From Pseudoalteromonas sp. DL-6 (GTDB taxonomy: Bacteria > Pseudomonadota > Gammaproteobacteria > Enterobacterales > Alteromonadaceae): a DNA stretch of 64,000 nt. The DNA lies in the NCBI RefSeq assembly GCF_004328665.1, contig NZ_CP019770.1:1984001-2048000 (forward strand). The letters are read 5' to 3'. The translations under genes and the position numbers were made by a program. Below, piece after piece: positions 48,012 to 58,196 of the stretch; the stretch's first letter is position 1, and each line of letters starts with the position of its first letter. Under the pieces are notes generated by a model. That model made no database searches. It worked only from the letters and a program-made list of their open reading frames with translations, and was not told where the DNA came from.

Positions 48012-49051
48012 TGAGTAATTATCCTATTTTTGGCTGTTATTATTACCCTAATAGCAGCCAACATATCAAAAGCTATGCACACCTTTCCCATGAGCAAATA
48101 ACACTTGTTGACTCTGAGAATACGACGTTACTTTCATCAACAATAGACGATTGCCAGCTTGATAGTCCGTTATCTGGCATGGCGTCTGAGTTGAATTTTG
48201 CTAACGGTGGGCGATTTATTCCTCAAGATGTGGAATTTAGATGGCCATTCGCGCTTAAAAAGCATGGACTGAGTGAACGACTCGAAAAAAATAAAATGCT
48301 TATTGTTGCATCTGTGCTGCTAATTCCCCTATTGCTTTGGTTAATTTTATCCCGCTTAATACCATCAGTAGCCGTTTATAGCGTTAACTTAGCACCTACC
48401 TCGACAATTGAAACGATGGGGGAGCACACGCTCAATGTGATAGAAAAAGTCGCATTAGAGCCATCTCAACTTGCTGCTAAAAAGCAAATAGAAATTCAGC
48501 AGCAATGGCGCTTAATGCTTAACTCGCTCAATTTAGACAGTGCAAAATTTAGACTTTCTTTTTATCAGTCAGACTATTTTTCAGCTAATGCGTTTGCTCT
48601 TCCAAATGGTCGGGTTGTTGTAACTGACGAACTTGTTGAACTATTAAAAAATGATCCTGATGCCCTGCGTGCTGTTTTACTTCATGAAATTGGTCATGTT
48701 CAGCACCATCACAGCATTCGCCTTGCAGCACAAGCTGCAGCTAGCACCGTTGTATTTGCAGTTATCTTTGGTGACTTAGAAGGTATATTAGAAGTCGTGC
48801 TTGGCTCTGGTTCATCTTTTTTACAACAAGCGTTTTCGCGAGATATGGAACAAGAAGCCGATATATATGCGATTAAAAACCTTTTAAAATTAGGCTATTC
48901 TAACCACGACTTTGCTGATGCAATTGAAGCACTGGAAAAGAATTTAAAAGCGCGAGAAGGGACCTATGATGAAACTTGGTTAAAGTATTTATCAACGCAC
49001 CCAAGTTCCCAAGAGCGAATAGAATATGCGAGGCAATATAAACCACAATGA
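48011..49051 (+). CDS. M48-family metallopeptidase
   Basis: 346 residues. One membrane helix (about 96-115) precedes a periplasmic zinc protease domain with HEIGHVQHHH (HEXXH) and the third ligand in DMEQEADIYA. M48 proteins such as BepA and LoiP act in envelope protein quality control. It lies between yjgN and a small membrane protein gene, overlapping both, so the three are translationally coupled. Confidence 0.88.
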   Translation: MSNYPIFGCYYYPNSSQHIKSYAHLSHEQITLVDSENTTLLSSTIDDCQLDSPLSGMASELNFANGGRFIPQDVEFRWPFALKKHGLSERLEKNKMLIVASVLLIPLLLWLILSRLIPSVAVYSVNLAPTSTIETMGEHTLNVIEKVALEPSQLAAKKQIEIQQQWRLMLNSLNLDSAKFRLSFYQSDYFSANAFALPNGRVVVTDELVELLKNDPDALRAVLLHEIGHVQHHHSIRLAAQAAASTVVFAVIFGDLEGILEVVLGSGSSFLQQAFSRDMEQEADIYAIKNLLKLGYSNHDFADAIEALEKNLKAREGTYDETWLKYLSTHPSSQERIEYARQYKPQ

Positions 49052-49338
49052 CCCCTGAACTGAATTTATTGTTATTAGTTATCATTATGATAACGCTTGG
49101 CTACGGATTTATTTATCCGCGCTTTGCAGGCAGCAGCTTTAAAAAAGTATCGGTGCAAGATTTATTTGCAACAGGCATTACGCTATTAATTGCATCTACC
49201 CTTTATTACAACTCAGGCGTGCAATTTAGCTGGTTAATATTTGAAGTTAATTGGTTTTGGTTTACTTTTTTAACTTACGTCATAATCGAAATTCCGGTGT
49301 TTTTTATTTATGCTAAAAAGCACAATATGCAGTTTTAA
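49048..49338 (+). CDS. Small membrane protein of the yjgN-M48 operon
   Basis: 96 residues with three hydrophobic helices (about 4-23, 38-52, 60-86). No family recognised. The ATG overlaps the stop of the peptidase gene (ATGA) and a strong terminator follows, supporting a real third operon member, perhaps a partner of the peptidase or YjgN. Confidence 0.7.
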   Translation: MTPELNLLLLVIIMITLGYGFIYPRFAGSSFKKVSVQDLFATGITLLIASTLYYNSGVQFSWLIFEVNWFWFTFLTYVIIEIPVFFIYAKKHNMQF

Positions 49339-49357
49339 TCGTCTTTTATTTGCATAC

Positions 49358-49386
49358 AAAAAAAGCGCCAAATCGGCGCTTTTTAA
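49358..49386. terminator. Bidirectional terminator between the yjgN operon and speB
   Basis: AGCGCC (49364-49369) pairs with GGCGCT (49375-49380) around five bases, with A residues before and T residues after. Confidence 0.9.
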
Positions 49387-49402
49387 TCTACATTAACACA
49401 TA

Positions 49403-50326
49403 TTAATATTTATGCTTAAGTGCCCACAAATGCAGTAATTCACTGGCAATCGTTGCAGCGGCAATGGCGGTAAGCTCACTTTGGTCGTACGACGGGGATA
49501 CTTCAACCACATCCATTCCCACCATATTAATGCCTTTAAGTGCGCGTAAGATTTTAAGCACTTTATCAGAGGTTAAACCACCACACACGGGTGTGCCCGT
49601 ACCTGGTGCAAAGGCGGGGTCTAAACAATCTATATCAAAGGTTAAGTAAACCGGTAAATCACCCACTCGCTCAATAATCTGAGCTGCAATATCGTTCGCA
49701 TGCAGATCATTGGCTTGCATGGCATCAATCACTGCAAACTCATGCTTGCTTTGATCAAAGTCAGTACGAATACCTAGCTGAATACTGTGATTAACATCAA
49801 TTAACCCTTCCATTGGCGCATGATAAAACATGGTGCCGTGATCAAAACGCGAACCGTTACTGTAAGTATCAGTATGCGCATCGAAATGCACTAACGCCAT
49901 TTTGCCATGAATTTTTGCATGTGCGCGCAATAGCGGTAAGGTTACGAAATGATCGCCGCCCAAGCCTAGCAATGTTTTACCTTGGCGAAGTATTTGCTCT
50001 GCAGCCATTTCTAGTTGCGCGGTAAAATATTCAGGGTCGCCTACCGGATAGGTAAAATCGCCAGCATCCGCCACGGTTAAGCGCTCAAACAACGGAAATG
50101 TCCACGGGTACTTCGTATCTTCCCACGCTAAATGCACTGACGCTCTGCGAATAGCATCAGGTCCTAAGCGGGCACCAGGGCGCCCTGAAGTAGCCAAATC
50201 AAACGGTAAACCCAGTACCACTACATCGGCTTCAATCGAGTTAATGTTTTGTACCATAGGACGACGTAAAAACGTCATCCCATTTGAGTACAATGAGTGG
50301 TCAACACAACCAAACAAGCTAGACAT
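49403..50326 (-). CDS. speB: Agmatinase SpeB
   Basis: 307 residues. Ureohydrolase that splits agmatine to putrescine and urea. The manganese ligands are in LGGDHF, HFDAHTD and [15 protein letters not shown]. The gene directly follows speA with three bases between, so the two steps from arginine to putrescine are encoded together. Confidence 0.95.
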   Translation of the reverse strand: MSSLFGCVDHSLYSNGMTFLRRPMVQNINSIEADVVVLGLPFDLATSGRPGARLGPDAIRRASVHLAWEDTKYPWTFPLFERLTVADAGDFTYPVGDPEYFTAQLEMAAEQILRQGKTLLGLGGDHFVTLPLLRAHAKIHGKMALVHFDAHTDTYSNGSRFDHGTMFYHAPMEGLIDVNHSIQLGIRTDFDQSKHEFAVIDAMQANDLHANDIAAQIIERVGDLPVYLTFDIDCLDPAFAPGTGTPVCGGLTSDKVLKILRALKGINMVGMDVVEVSPSYDQSELTAIAAATIASELLHLWALKHKY

Positions 50327-50329
50327 TTC

Positions 50330-52243
50330 TTATAACTCTTCTAAATAAGTGTAGCCATCAAGGCCGCTTTGCAACTCGTCTAAAACGCTTTGCTGTTCAT
50401 CAGGTGCAATTTTTGCGCTCACTAACTGCGCATATGACTGCTGAAAACCTTCAACATCTAAATGTACATAACGCATCATGTCAGCCACAGTATCACCATG
50501 ATTAATTTCTGTAATACTAGCAACACCTTGTTCATCCATATTGATAATAGCACTGTGCGTATCACCAAATAAGTTATGCATATCACCTAAAATCTCTTGA
50601 TAGGCACCTACTAAGAAAAACCCCATCAAATATGGTTTATCTGCTGTGAACTCAGGTACTGGCAATGTACTTTCAATACCTTGACCATCAACATAGTGCT
50701 CTAAAGCGCCATCAGAATCACAAGTAATATCCAATAACACAGCCCGTTTTTGTGGAGCTTGCGTTAAACCACTTAATGGCAATACCGGAAACACTTGGTC
50801 AATACCCCACGCGTCAGGCAATGACTGAAACAATGAGAAATTTACAAAAAACTTGTCCGCTAAACGCGCATTCAGTTCATCAATAATCGGTCGATGAAAG
50901 CGGTTTTTGTTATCCATTAATTTGTTTAGTTCATAACACACACGCAAATTAATTTGCTCGGCCCATGCACGTTGGGTTAAATCTAATAATCCCATCGCAA
51001 ACTGACTATGCGCTTCAGCTAAATCACCTTGGCTGTCGTGAAAAATCTCAATTAACGCACGGTCATCAGTAAGCACATGCAATTGTTGCCATGAAATCCA
51101 CATATTTTTAAGTAACTGCGGCGCATCATCAGCTGGCGCTTCTATTTCTTCCGGTGTATACGTTTCGGTGCCAATTACATTAGAAATCAGTACTGCGTGG
51201 TGCGCCGTTAATGCTCTTCCCGACTCTGAAATAATAGTAGGAAAAGGCTGTTCATATTGCTTACAAATATCGCCTATGGTGTACACAATATTATTTGCGT
51301 ATTCAGCCAAGCTATAGTTCATTGAGTTGTGAGATTGACTGCGCGTGCCGTCATAATCAACCGCTAAACCGCCGCCTACATCAAGGCACTCTATGTGCGC
51401 GCCCAACTTGCGTAGTTCACAATAAAAACGTGCGGCTTCACTTACACCTAAACGTACATCACGAATGTTAGCCATTTGCGACCCTAAGTGAAAATGCACA
51501 AGCTGAACTAAATCAAGCTGATCTGTTTCTTTTAAGCGGTTTACTACATACAGCACTTGTGAAGCAGATAACCCAAACTTAGATTTTTCACCGCCACTGG
51601 CCTGCCATTTACCTTTGCCTTGCGAGGCTAAACGCACACGAATACCAATACGCGGTTTTACATTAAGTTCTTTGGCTTGGCTAAGCACCATGTCCAGCTC
51701 AGACAGTTTCTCAAGTACGATATACACTTTATGGCCCAGCTTTTCGCCAATCAGCGCTAAGCGCACATATTCTTTATCTTTGTAGCCATTACACACAATC
51801 ACCGCACTGGTTTTTTCAGCCAGTGCTAATACGGTTAATAACTCTGGCTTGCTACCTGCCTCTAAACCTAGCTGTTTTTTTTCTACTTGTGCTTGGCTGG
51901 CAACAATTTCTTCAACAACTTCACGCTGTTGATTTACTTTAATCGGATAAACTAATAAATAGTCTTTTGGATAGCCATAGCTTTCTATTGCGGTATTAAA
52001 TGCACCACATAGGCTATGCACACGATGGTGTAATATTTGTGGAAAACGAACGAGTGCTGGCAAGCTTAAACCTTTGTCTTCAAGTTGCTTAGCAATGTCT
52101 GTTAGTGCAATGGTTTGCTGTGGGGCATCAGCCTTGGGCGCAACATACACATCACCTTGATCATTAATACCAAAAAAACCTTGGCTCCAATGACGAACGT
52201 TGTAGCTCGTACGAGCTTGTTCTAGTGATGTTGTCTCTTTCAT
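50330..52243 (-). CDS. speA: Biosynthetic arginine decarboxylase SpeA
   Basis: 637 residues (E. coli 658). PLP enzyme of the alanine-racemase-like fold III, converting arginine to agmatine. [14 protein letters not shown] contains the PLP lysine; [14 protein letters not shown] and [15 protein letters not shown] are family motifs. Not related to the fold-I decarboxylase at 29366. AGAGAAAG precedes the ATG. First gene of speA-speB. Confidence 0.97.
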   Translation of the reverse strand: MKETTSLEQARTSYNVRHWSQGFFGINDQGDVYVAPKADAPQQTIALTDIAKQLEDKGLSLPALVRFPQILHHRVHSLCGAFNTAIESYGYPKDYLLVYPIKVNQQREVVEEIVASQAQVEKKQLGLEAGSKPELLTVLALAEKTSAVIVCNGYKDKEYVRLALIGEKLGHKVYIVLEKLSELDMVLSQAKELNVKPRIGIRVRLASQGKGKWQASGGEKSKFGLSASQVLYVVNRLKETDQLDLVQLVHFHLGSQMANIRDVRLGVSEAARFYCELRKLGAHIECLDVGGGLAVDYDGTRSQSHNSMNYSLAEYANNIVYTIGDICKQYEQPFPTIISESGRALTAHHAVLISNVIGTETYTPEEIEAPADDAPQLLKNMWISWQQLHVLTDDRALIEIFHDSQGDLAEAHSQFAMGLLDLTQRAWAEQINLRVCYELNKLMDNKNRFHRPIIDELNARLADKFFVNFSLFQSLPDAWGIDQVFPVLPLSGLTQAPQKRAVLLDITCDSDGALEHYVDGQGIESTLPVPEFTADKPYLMGFFLVGAYQEILGDMHNLFGDTHSAIINMDEQGVASITEINHGDTVADMMRYVHLDVEGFQQSYAQLVSAKIAPDEQQSVLDELQSGLDGYTYLEEL

Positions 52244-52385
52244 TTATCTTTCTCTTTTATTTATGAATGCCAAACCGGCTAGTTGCGCGCATTAAAAGAA
52301 AAATAGTGATTCATGTCCAACAAGTATTTCTACTCGTAACGAGTGATGATTGAAATTGATAATAAAAACACTCAATAGCGCAATA

Positions 52386-52844
52386 TTAGCCAAGCGCAAG
52401 CTCCATAAATAAGCTGTTTGGGTTTGCTTTGTATTCACCAAAAGGTTCACATTGCACAAACCCTAAATTCTCATAAAGATGAATTGATTGTATTTGTTTT
52501 GGCCCTGTTTCTAGCTTTATAACTGGGATTTTTTCCTCGCCAGCATGGTATAACAAAATTTGCATAATACGGCGCGACAAGCCTTTTCCGCGATAGCTAG
52601 GTTTTACATATAAACGGCGTATCTCGCCATAGGGCTTTGTATCAAACTGCATAACAATCGCCCCGCAAGCAATAATCCCCTCTTCATTTTTCAAGCCTAT
52701 TGCATACACATTGGGTTGGCCTAATTGACTAACTGACAATGACTGCGCTGTAGCTACTGGGTATAAAGAATTAATAAGTCTGTCGATATCAGAAAATACA
52801 GTAATCACATCCGGATCATCAGGGGTTAAATCTATTAACTGCAT
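52386..52844 (-). CDS. GNAT-family N-acetyltransferase
   Basis: 152 residues. The acetyl-CoA-binding motif RRLYVKPSYRGKGLSRRIM and the later SIHLYENLGFVQCEPFGEY are typical of the GNAT fold. Substrate unknown. Monocistronic, in the same direction as speA, with 142 bases between them. Confidence 0.88.
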   Translation of the reverse strand: MQLIDLTPDDPDVITVFSDIDRLINSLYPVATAQSLSVSQLGQPNVYAIGLKNEEGIIACGAIVMQFDTKPYGEIRRLYVKPSYRGKGLSRRIMQILLYHAGEEKIPVIKLETGPKQIQSIHLYENLGFVQCEPFGEYKANPNSLFMELALG

Positions 52845-53043
52845 AGGCTATCTCTAATTTTTTTTCATATTTGTTAGCAAACTATAACGCATTGTAACGA
52901 ATGAACAATAACTATGTTTTATGTGATTACCTTTAAAAATACCGACACAAAATTATTATTGCAAAATAAAAAACAATAGTTTTGACCTATAGGTACTATG
53001 ATGGGCGTACAATGCAATCAATTAGAGTGTAAGTTAGGAAGAA

Positions 53044-54651
53044 ATGATGTGGTTTAGCCCAAAAAAAAGAAAACAGGCGTTTGCAAAACAGCTAGTTAAT
53101 GTACACGAAGCAGCTGCGATTATCGTTAACAACGACAACATTGTTATTGCAGTGAACGACGAGTTTAAATCGCTAAGTAGGACACTTAACCAAACTAATG
53201 ATACCAATACATTAACCTATTTAAATAAACAGTATAATCCAACAAGCAAAACTATTGCTTGTGGAAATAACTTGTTTTTAACCCAACATATTAGCCCACT
53301 TACATTAAAAGAGCTTGATACATGCTCGCTTCATGTATTTAAGCCTGAGCCTATGAGAGTGTTAGATGAACAAGCTTGGCAAACACTACTGAGCTTAGGT
53401 GGAGATATCTACGCAGTCTTCGATGATAATGAAAAGCTTGTCGCGAATAATTTAGATACGTTGAACAATGCCGATGCTGGACTACTGCCCAAAGAAAACA
53501 CTAAATTGCTAAACGTTTTACAAGGTGCCTTAAACAGCGAGCACGGTTCACTGTGTTTATCTGTAAAAGACAATATTTATTATAATGTAGCCCATACTAC
53601 TTTTAACTTTAATAATTCGTTGTTGTCTGCATTTGTGTTGTCGAAACAATCGCAAGTGGAAGACTATAAGCAATTTGAACTGTTATCTAAAGTGGTCAGC
53701 AATACCAGCACGAGTGTACTTATTACCAATAAAGATGGCTTAGTAGAATATGTTAACCCTGGCTTTGAAGTACTTTCAGGTTATACACTTGCAGAAGTAA
53801 AAGGCAAAAAGCCAGGCAATTTCTTGCAGGGTGAACAAACAGACAAAGAAACAGTTAAGCGGATTTCAAGAAACCTCAAAAATAAACAACCATTTTATGA
53901 AGAAATATTAAATTTTGACAAAAATGGCGTGCCATATTGGATCGTTCTGTCGGTAAACCCAACATTTAATGATAATGGCCAGCACACTGGGTTTGTGGGC
54001 GTCAGTTCAGATATTCGCGAAATTAAACGCCAAGTACTTGAACAAATAAACCAAAAAGATGCAATAAGTAGCCACTCGGCCGTGATTGAGTTTAATGAAG
54101 ATGGCCAGTTTTTATCCGCCAATGAATATACTAAAAGGCAATTAAACATATCTGATGGCTCAAACATAGCGAGTGTGTTTGGTAATTTAAGAGAGTATTT
54201 AGACGCTTCACGTATTCAAATGCTCAACCAAGGTAAACCGACTGAAGTAATGATGTCATTAACGCATCAAAATGAAGACGTAACGCTAGATTGCATTATT
54301 TCTTCTATTACCGATTTAAACGGTAAAATTTCTAAATATGTTGTATTTGGTAGTAATGTATCTTCTAGAAACAAATTAGTTACTGGAACGCATCAATCAA
54401 TGTCAACGGTATTAGGGAAAATTCAAACTACGGTCACCACCATTAATGCCGTGGCAGATCAAACTAATTTACTTGCTCTTAATGCGGCCATTGAAGCTGC
54501 AAGAGCTGGTGAAGCTGGACGAGGTTTTGCCGTGGTTGCTGACGAAGTACGTAACCTTGCCAAAACGTCAAACGAAGCAGCGGCACAAATTGGGCTTTTA
54601 ATAAATGAAACTCAAACGCACGTTGACGAGCTAGCTTCATTTTTAAAATAA
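53044..54651 (+). CDS. Soluble PAS-domain chemotaxis-type sensor
   Basis: 535 residues, no membrane helix. A divergent PAS-like N-terminal part, a clear PAS-PAC domain (about 215-330; [22 protein letters not shown]), a second PAS (about 340-445), then a short methyl-accepting signalling region. The hairpin tip [20 protein letters not shown] and [15 protein letters not shown] are intact, but only about 80 residues of it are present, lacking most of the long methylation helices. It should interact with CheW/CheA and probably senses a cytoplasmic cue such as redox state. ATG 53047, better spaced from AGGAAG, is an equally good start. Its terminator is split by an insertion sequence. Confidence 0.82.
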   Translation: MMWFSPKKRKQAFAKQLVNVHEAAAIIVNNDNIVIAVNDEFKSLSRTLNQTNDTNTLTYLNKQYNPTSKTIACGNNLFLTQHISPLTLKELDTCSLHVFKPEPMRVLDEQAWQTLLSLGGDIYAVFDDNEKLVANNLDTLNNADAGLLPKENTKLLNVLQGALNSEHGSLCLSVKDNIYYNVAHTTFNFNNSLLSAFVLSKQSQVEDYKQFELLSKVVSNTSTSVLITNKDGLVEYVNPGFEVLSGYTLAEVKGKKPGNFLQGEQTDKETVKRISRNLKNKQPFYEEILNFDKNGVPYWIVLSVNPTFNDNGQHTGFVGVSSDIREIKRQVLEQINQKDAISSHSAVIEFNEDGQFLSANEYTKRQLNISDGSNIASVFGNLREYLDASRIQMLNQGKPTEVMMSLTHQNEDVTLDCIISSITDLNGKISKYVVFGSNVSSRNKLVTGTHQSMSTVLGKIQTTVTTINAVADQTNLLALNAAIEAARAGEAGRGFAVVADEVRNLAKTSNEAAAQIGLLINETQTHVDELASFLK

Positions 54652-54706
54652 TCGAATTGTTTGAGTACGCTTAACGTCTTTAGTTTTAGTGGTTTTCATA
54701 AAATAA

Positions 54707-54735
54707 GTCCTAAATGTGTAAACACATTTCAGGAC
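54707..54735. repeat. Palindrome between the PAS gene and the insertion sequence
   Basis: GTCCTAAATGTG and CACATTTCAGGAC are inverted around TAAA, with one bulged base. No T-run. It lies outside the insertion sequence and may be an intergenic repeat. Confidence 0.5.
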
Positions 54736-54759
54736 AAGACAATGCATAAAATAAAAAAA

Positions 54760-54771
54760 GGCGCTGACGAG
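54760..54771. repeat. Left target-site duplication (GGCGCTGACGAG)
   Basis: Exact 12-bp copy of 56206-56217, directly flanking the insertion sequence. It is also the left arm and loop of the original terminator. Confidence 0.95.
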
Positions 54772-54830
54772 TAATGCCGATCAGTTAAGAATATTTTTGA
54801 TCGGTTGACTGATCTTTTTAACGCTTTCAA

Positions 54831-54864
54831 AATCCGATATCTGTCTCTGGTATCGGATTTTTTT
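54831..54864 (+). terminator. Terminator-like hairpin at the left end of the IS
   Basis: AATCCGATA (54831-54839) pairs with TATCGGATT (54851-54859) around an 11-base loop, followed by T residues up to the transposase ATG at 54865. It should reduce transposase expression from outside transcription. Confidence 0.75.
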
Positions 54865-56196
54865 ATGCGCTTTGAAAATGAATTAGCGGTCGCTTTTAAC
54901 TCTTGTGGTAGTTTTCATACATTCGAAAAATATGCTGAGCTACTTTCCCCTCAACTTATTCAGCAAGGCTTTGAACAAGCTGGTGTGGCTACCATTCGTA
55001 AAAGAAGATTGCCGCTTGAAACGGTTCTGTGGTCAATTATCGGCATGTCTTTATATCGTCAGAAATCGGTTTGGGATATTGCAACACAAATGGACATTAT
55101 GTTGCCCGATAAGAAACCATTGGTCGCGCCCAGTGCGTTGGTTCAGGCAAGACAGAGGTTGGGGGAAGACGCTGTCCGAGAGGTGTTTCGCGTGATGGCA
55201 AAGCATAGCTATGAGTCTAATCAATTTGAAACCTGGGCTGGATTAAATTTGCTGGCTGTTGATGGTGTTGTCTGGCGAACGGCTGATACGCAGGAAAATC
55301 ATGAAGTGTTTGAGACACAGAGTAATCAACATAGAGAGAATACTTATCCTCAGATCCGTATGGTTTGCCACATGGAAATCACCAGCCATCAACTTATCAA
55401 TAGCGCCTTCTCGGGTTACCGCACCAATGAAATGAAGTTGGCCGAGGAGTTGGTAAGCACGACTCCAAATCATTCTTTAACGCTGTTTGATAAGGGGTAT
55501 TACTCTCTTGGTCTGCTAAATCGTTGGCATCAAGCAGGTGAGCAAAGACACTGGATGATACCCGCGAAAAAAGACCTTCAGTATGAGGTGCTACGTAGCT
55601 TTAGCAAACAGGACCAGCATATACGTTTAACCAGCACACCACAGGCAAGGAAGAAATTCACTGACTTGCCTGAATACGTCGAAGCAAGATTAGTCACGAA
55701 AACGATAAAAGGGAAAACGTATCGAATGTTATCGTCAATGGTAGACCCAATGCGATTTCCAGGTGATGAGATGGTTGAATTATATCGATACCGATGGGAA
55801 ATTGAGTTGGGCTACCGCGAGATGAAGCAATCACTTCTTAACAGCGAATATACGCTAAGAAGTAAACGCCCAGATATGATTAGGCAAGAACTATGGGGCG
55901 TACTGCTGTGCTATAACTTAATCAGGCAAGGAATGACGGCAGCAGCAGGGAAATTAGGAGGTGTGTTACCCAATCAACTCAGTTTTACCAGCTGTTCAAT
56001 GGCTATTACACACTTCTTCGTTACTGTATCGTTGAGCAGTCCAGGCAATATTCCTAAAGCATACAATGCCTTACTCACGAAAATGAGCTTCTTCTTGTTA
56101 CCAGAAAGGCGAGAAGACAGGAGCTACCCAAGATGGGTAAAACCAAAGCCAAAGAAGTATCCGACTAAAAAGAAAAATGCCAGTCAGCTTAACTGA
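54865..56196 (+). CDS. IS4-family transposase
   Basis: 443 residues from the ATG at 54865 ([11 protein letters not shown]), preferred over the TTG at 54805, which lies upstream of the hairpin. DDE-type catalytic residues: D in [10 protein letters not shown] in [10 protein letters not shown], and E in [13 protein letters not shown], the Y-R-E-K signature of the IS4 family. The C-terminus is lysine-rich, and the stop lies within the right-end hairpin. The frame is intact. Confidence 0.93.
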   Translation: MRFENELAVAFNSCGSFHTFEKYAELLSPQLIQQGFEQAGVATIRKRRLPLETVLWSIIGMSLYRQKSVWDIATQMDIMLPDKKPLVAPSALVQARQRLGEDAVREVFRVMAKHSYESNQFETWAGLNLLAVDGVVWRTADTQENHEVFETQSNQHRENTYPQIRMVCHMEITSHQLINSAFSGYRTNEMKLAEELVSTTPNHSLTLFDKGYYSLGLLNRWHQAGEQRHWMIPAKKDLQYEVLRSFSKQDQHIRLTSTPQARKKFTDLPEYVEARLVTKTIKGKTYRMLSSMVDPMRFPGDEMVELYRYRWEIELGYREMKQSLLNSEYTLRSKRPDMIRQELWGVLLCYNLIRQGMTAAAGKLGGVLPNQLSFTSCSMAITHFFVTVSLSSPGNIPKAYNALLTKMSFFLLPERREDRSYPRWVKPKPKKYPTKKKNASQLN

Positions 56197-56202
56197 CTGG
56201 CA
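56167..56202 (-). terminator. Antisense-direction terminator at the right end of the IS
   Basis: Read on the minus strand, TGCCAGTCAG and CTGACTGGCA (56202-56193 and 56187-56178) pair around five bases and are followed by TTTTTCTTTTT. It would stop transcripts entering from the BCCT gene. Confidence 0.7.
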
Positions 56203-56205
56203 TTA

Positions 56206-56227
56206 GGCGCTGACGAGCGCCTTTTTA
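56206..56227 (+). terminator. Reconstituted terminator at the right IS junction
   Basis: The right target-site copy GGCGCTGACGAG (56206-56217) plus CGCCTTTTTT rebuilds a complete hairpin, GGCGCT with AGCGCC around GACG, followed by six T residues. It now ends the transposase transcript. Confidence 0.88.
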
Positions 56228-56232
56228 TGCAA

Positions 56233-57792
56233 TTAAAGCCCTTGCTCATCTGCCATTTTTTTAACTATTTGTGGTGCCGTCCAAAGTGACGGTAGCAACA
56301 CAAATGACACAGGCACAGCAGTGACCACAATAAACGACTGCAACGCTGAGATTCCGCCCTCGCCTATAGAAATAAGCAACGCCGCCATCACCCCCATCAT
56401 GATCCCCCAAAACACCCGAATAGACGTTTGTGGGTGATCGGTACCCGTCATTACCATAGATACCGAATAAGTCATTGAATCACCGGTTGTTGCCACAAAA
56501 ATGGTGGTCAGTACTAAAAATAACACCGACACAACAAACCCCATGGGTAACTGCTCAGTAATGGCTAACAATGCCGCTGGTAAATTAAGCCCTGCGAAAG
56601 GTTCTGATATAACACCGGGGTTATTTAACTCAAAAAAGATGCCTGAGCCACCCACAATAGTAAACCAAAAACACGTGATTACAGGGGCAACCACAGAAAT
56701 AAGTAAAATCATTTCACGGATAGTTCGGCCACGCGATATACGCGCAACGAACATAGCCATTAATGGGCCATAACCTAAAAACCAGCCCCAAAAGAATACG
56801 GTCCACCAGTCTAACCATGGTTTATCAGCACGAAATGTAGCCATAGGAATAAAGTTATCTAAATACAAACCGAAGGAGTGAATGTAACTGTCGATAATAA
56901 ACGCAGTTGGCCCCATCAGTAAAATAAACAACATCAGTACTACAGCTAATACAACATTAAAACGGCTTAGTAGCTGAATACCTTTGGTAACCCCACTTAC
57001 CGCTGAAAGTGTATAAATGCCAATTAAACTAAATAAAATAACCACTTGTGTGGTGTAGGTGTCAGGAATACCAAACAATTTATCTAGGCCAAAACTCACC
57101 TGTAAGCCTAAAAAACCAATTGGGCCCACAGTGCCAGCAACCACAGCGAGTACACAACATGCATCAACAATAGTACCAAGCGCCCCTTTCATAGCACGAT
57201 CGCCAAATACGGGATAAAGCAAAGTACGTGGTTTAAGTGGTAAGCCTTTTTCGTAATGAAGATGCATATAAACAATGCCGGTCAAACTGCCTAAAATAGC
57301 CCAGGCTAAAAACCCCCAGTGCATAAAGCTTTGTGCAAGGGCGTTATAGGCGGCATCATTAGTGCCAGTTTCACCGCCAAATAATGGAGGCGGAGAAATA
57401 AAGTGTGCCATTGGCTCTGCTGCGGCCCAGAATACACCGCCACCAGCAAGCAAAGTACACATAATAATACTTATCCATTTGAAGGTAGATATTTCAGGGG
57501 TTTTTAAACCACCCAGCACCACTGAACCGGTGCGACCTACGGCCAAAAATATACCAATTACAAAGGTTAATAACAGCAGGACTTGCCAAAAGGCGCCAAA
57601 TATTTTGGTGGAGAAGGCAAAGGCAGAGTTTATCCAATCCGACATCAGTTTTATGTCGTACAGTGCCAGCGCGGCAAATAAAACTAATATACCGCCACTG
57701 ATTAAAAAAACGGGTATATCAACCCCTTCCAGAAACTTTACCCGGGAAGAATGTGTTTCACCCGACTTTAAAGCTGCTTTCGTGGTATTCAT
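56233..57792 (-). CDS. BCCT-family transporter
   Basis: 519 residues with 12 hydrophobic helices. GGGVFWAAAEPMAHF is the conserved family segment, and the tryptophan-rich helix region WWTVFFWGWFLGYGPLMAMF is the betaine/carnitine/choline signature. It imports quaternary ammonium compounds or related solutes driven by Na+ or H+; the substrate is not defined. The long cytoplasmic tail of osmosensing BetP/BetT is absent. Converges on the PAS gene. Confidence 0.92.
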   Translation of the reverse strand: MNTTKAALKSGETHSSRVKFLEGVDIPVFLISGGILVLFAALALYDIKLMSDWINSAFAFSTKIFGAFWQVLLLLTFVIGIFLAVGRTGSVVLGGLKTPEISTFKWISIIMCTLLAGGGVFWAAAEPMAHFISPPPLFGGETGTNDAAYNALAQSFMHWGFLAWAILGSLTGIVYMHLHYEKGLPLKPRTLLYPVFGDRAMKGALGTIVDACCVLAVVAGTVGPIGFLGLQVSFGLDKLFGIPDTYTTQVVILFSLIGIYTLSAVSGVTKGIQLLSRFNVVLAVVLMLFILLMGPTAFIIDSYIHSFGLYLDNFIPMATFRADKPWLDWWTVFFWGWFLGYGPLMAMFVARISRGRTIREMILLISVVAPVITCFWFTIVGGSGIFFELNNPGVISEPFAGLNLPAALLAITEQLPMGFVVSVLFLVLTTIFVATTGDSMTYSVSMVMTGTDHPQTSIRVFWGIMMGVMAALLISIGEGGISALQSFIVVTAVPVSFVLLPSLWTAPQIVKKMADEQGL

Positions 57793-58196
57793 TTATCGCT
57801 CCTAATGGTTCTTTAAAGTTACCGACATAGCGACATACCATGACACCACTCTAAACCCTAGTTTCAACAAACGACAAAGCAACTCAAAAGCGAGTTTCAA
57901 GTACTTGTCGTGTTCACGTTTAGATAATGTCACAACAAGTAGACTTATTGCCAATTGCTAACTAGTTTAACGCGTTAAAAACGCTAAACCAATGCCGCAG
58001 CAATGATTTGTGCAATAGTTACACAATAATAAACAATAAATTACATCTAAGTAGCAAATAAACAAAAAATATACATTTCTGCTTTAGCTAAAGCGCAGTA
58101 AGTGACTAAACGTTACTGCCTAATGAAAGCGTAAACAAAGCGACTTATCGATTAGGATAACTAAATTTGCCGCCTCAGTAAGTGAGTAACACGAGA
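57793..58196. other. Gene-free stretch between the BCCT and GGDEF-EAL genes
   Basis: No reading frame of note. AT-rich; presumably holds the BCCT promoter reading left. No distinct sites could be fixed. Confidence 0.5.

Larger units (their letters stand above)
54772..56205 (+). mobile_element. Complete IS4-family insertion sequence
   Basis: 1434 bp. Terminal inverted repeats TAATGCCGATCAGTTAAG on the left and TAATGCCAGTCAGTTAAG (reverse complement of the right end) match at 16 of 18 positions. It is flanked by a 12-bp direct repeat, within the range known for IS4-family elements, and carries one intact transposase gene. It is inserted between the arms of a terminator shared by the PAS gene and the BCCT gene. 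Intact ends, intact gene and exact duplication suggest a recent and possibly active insertion. Confidence 0.95.
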
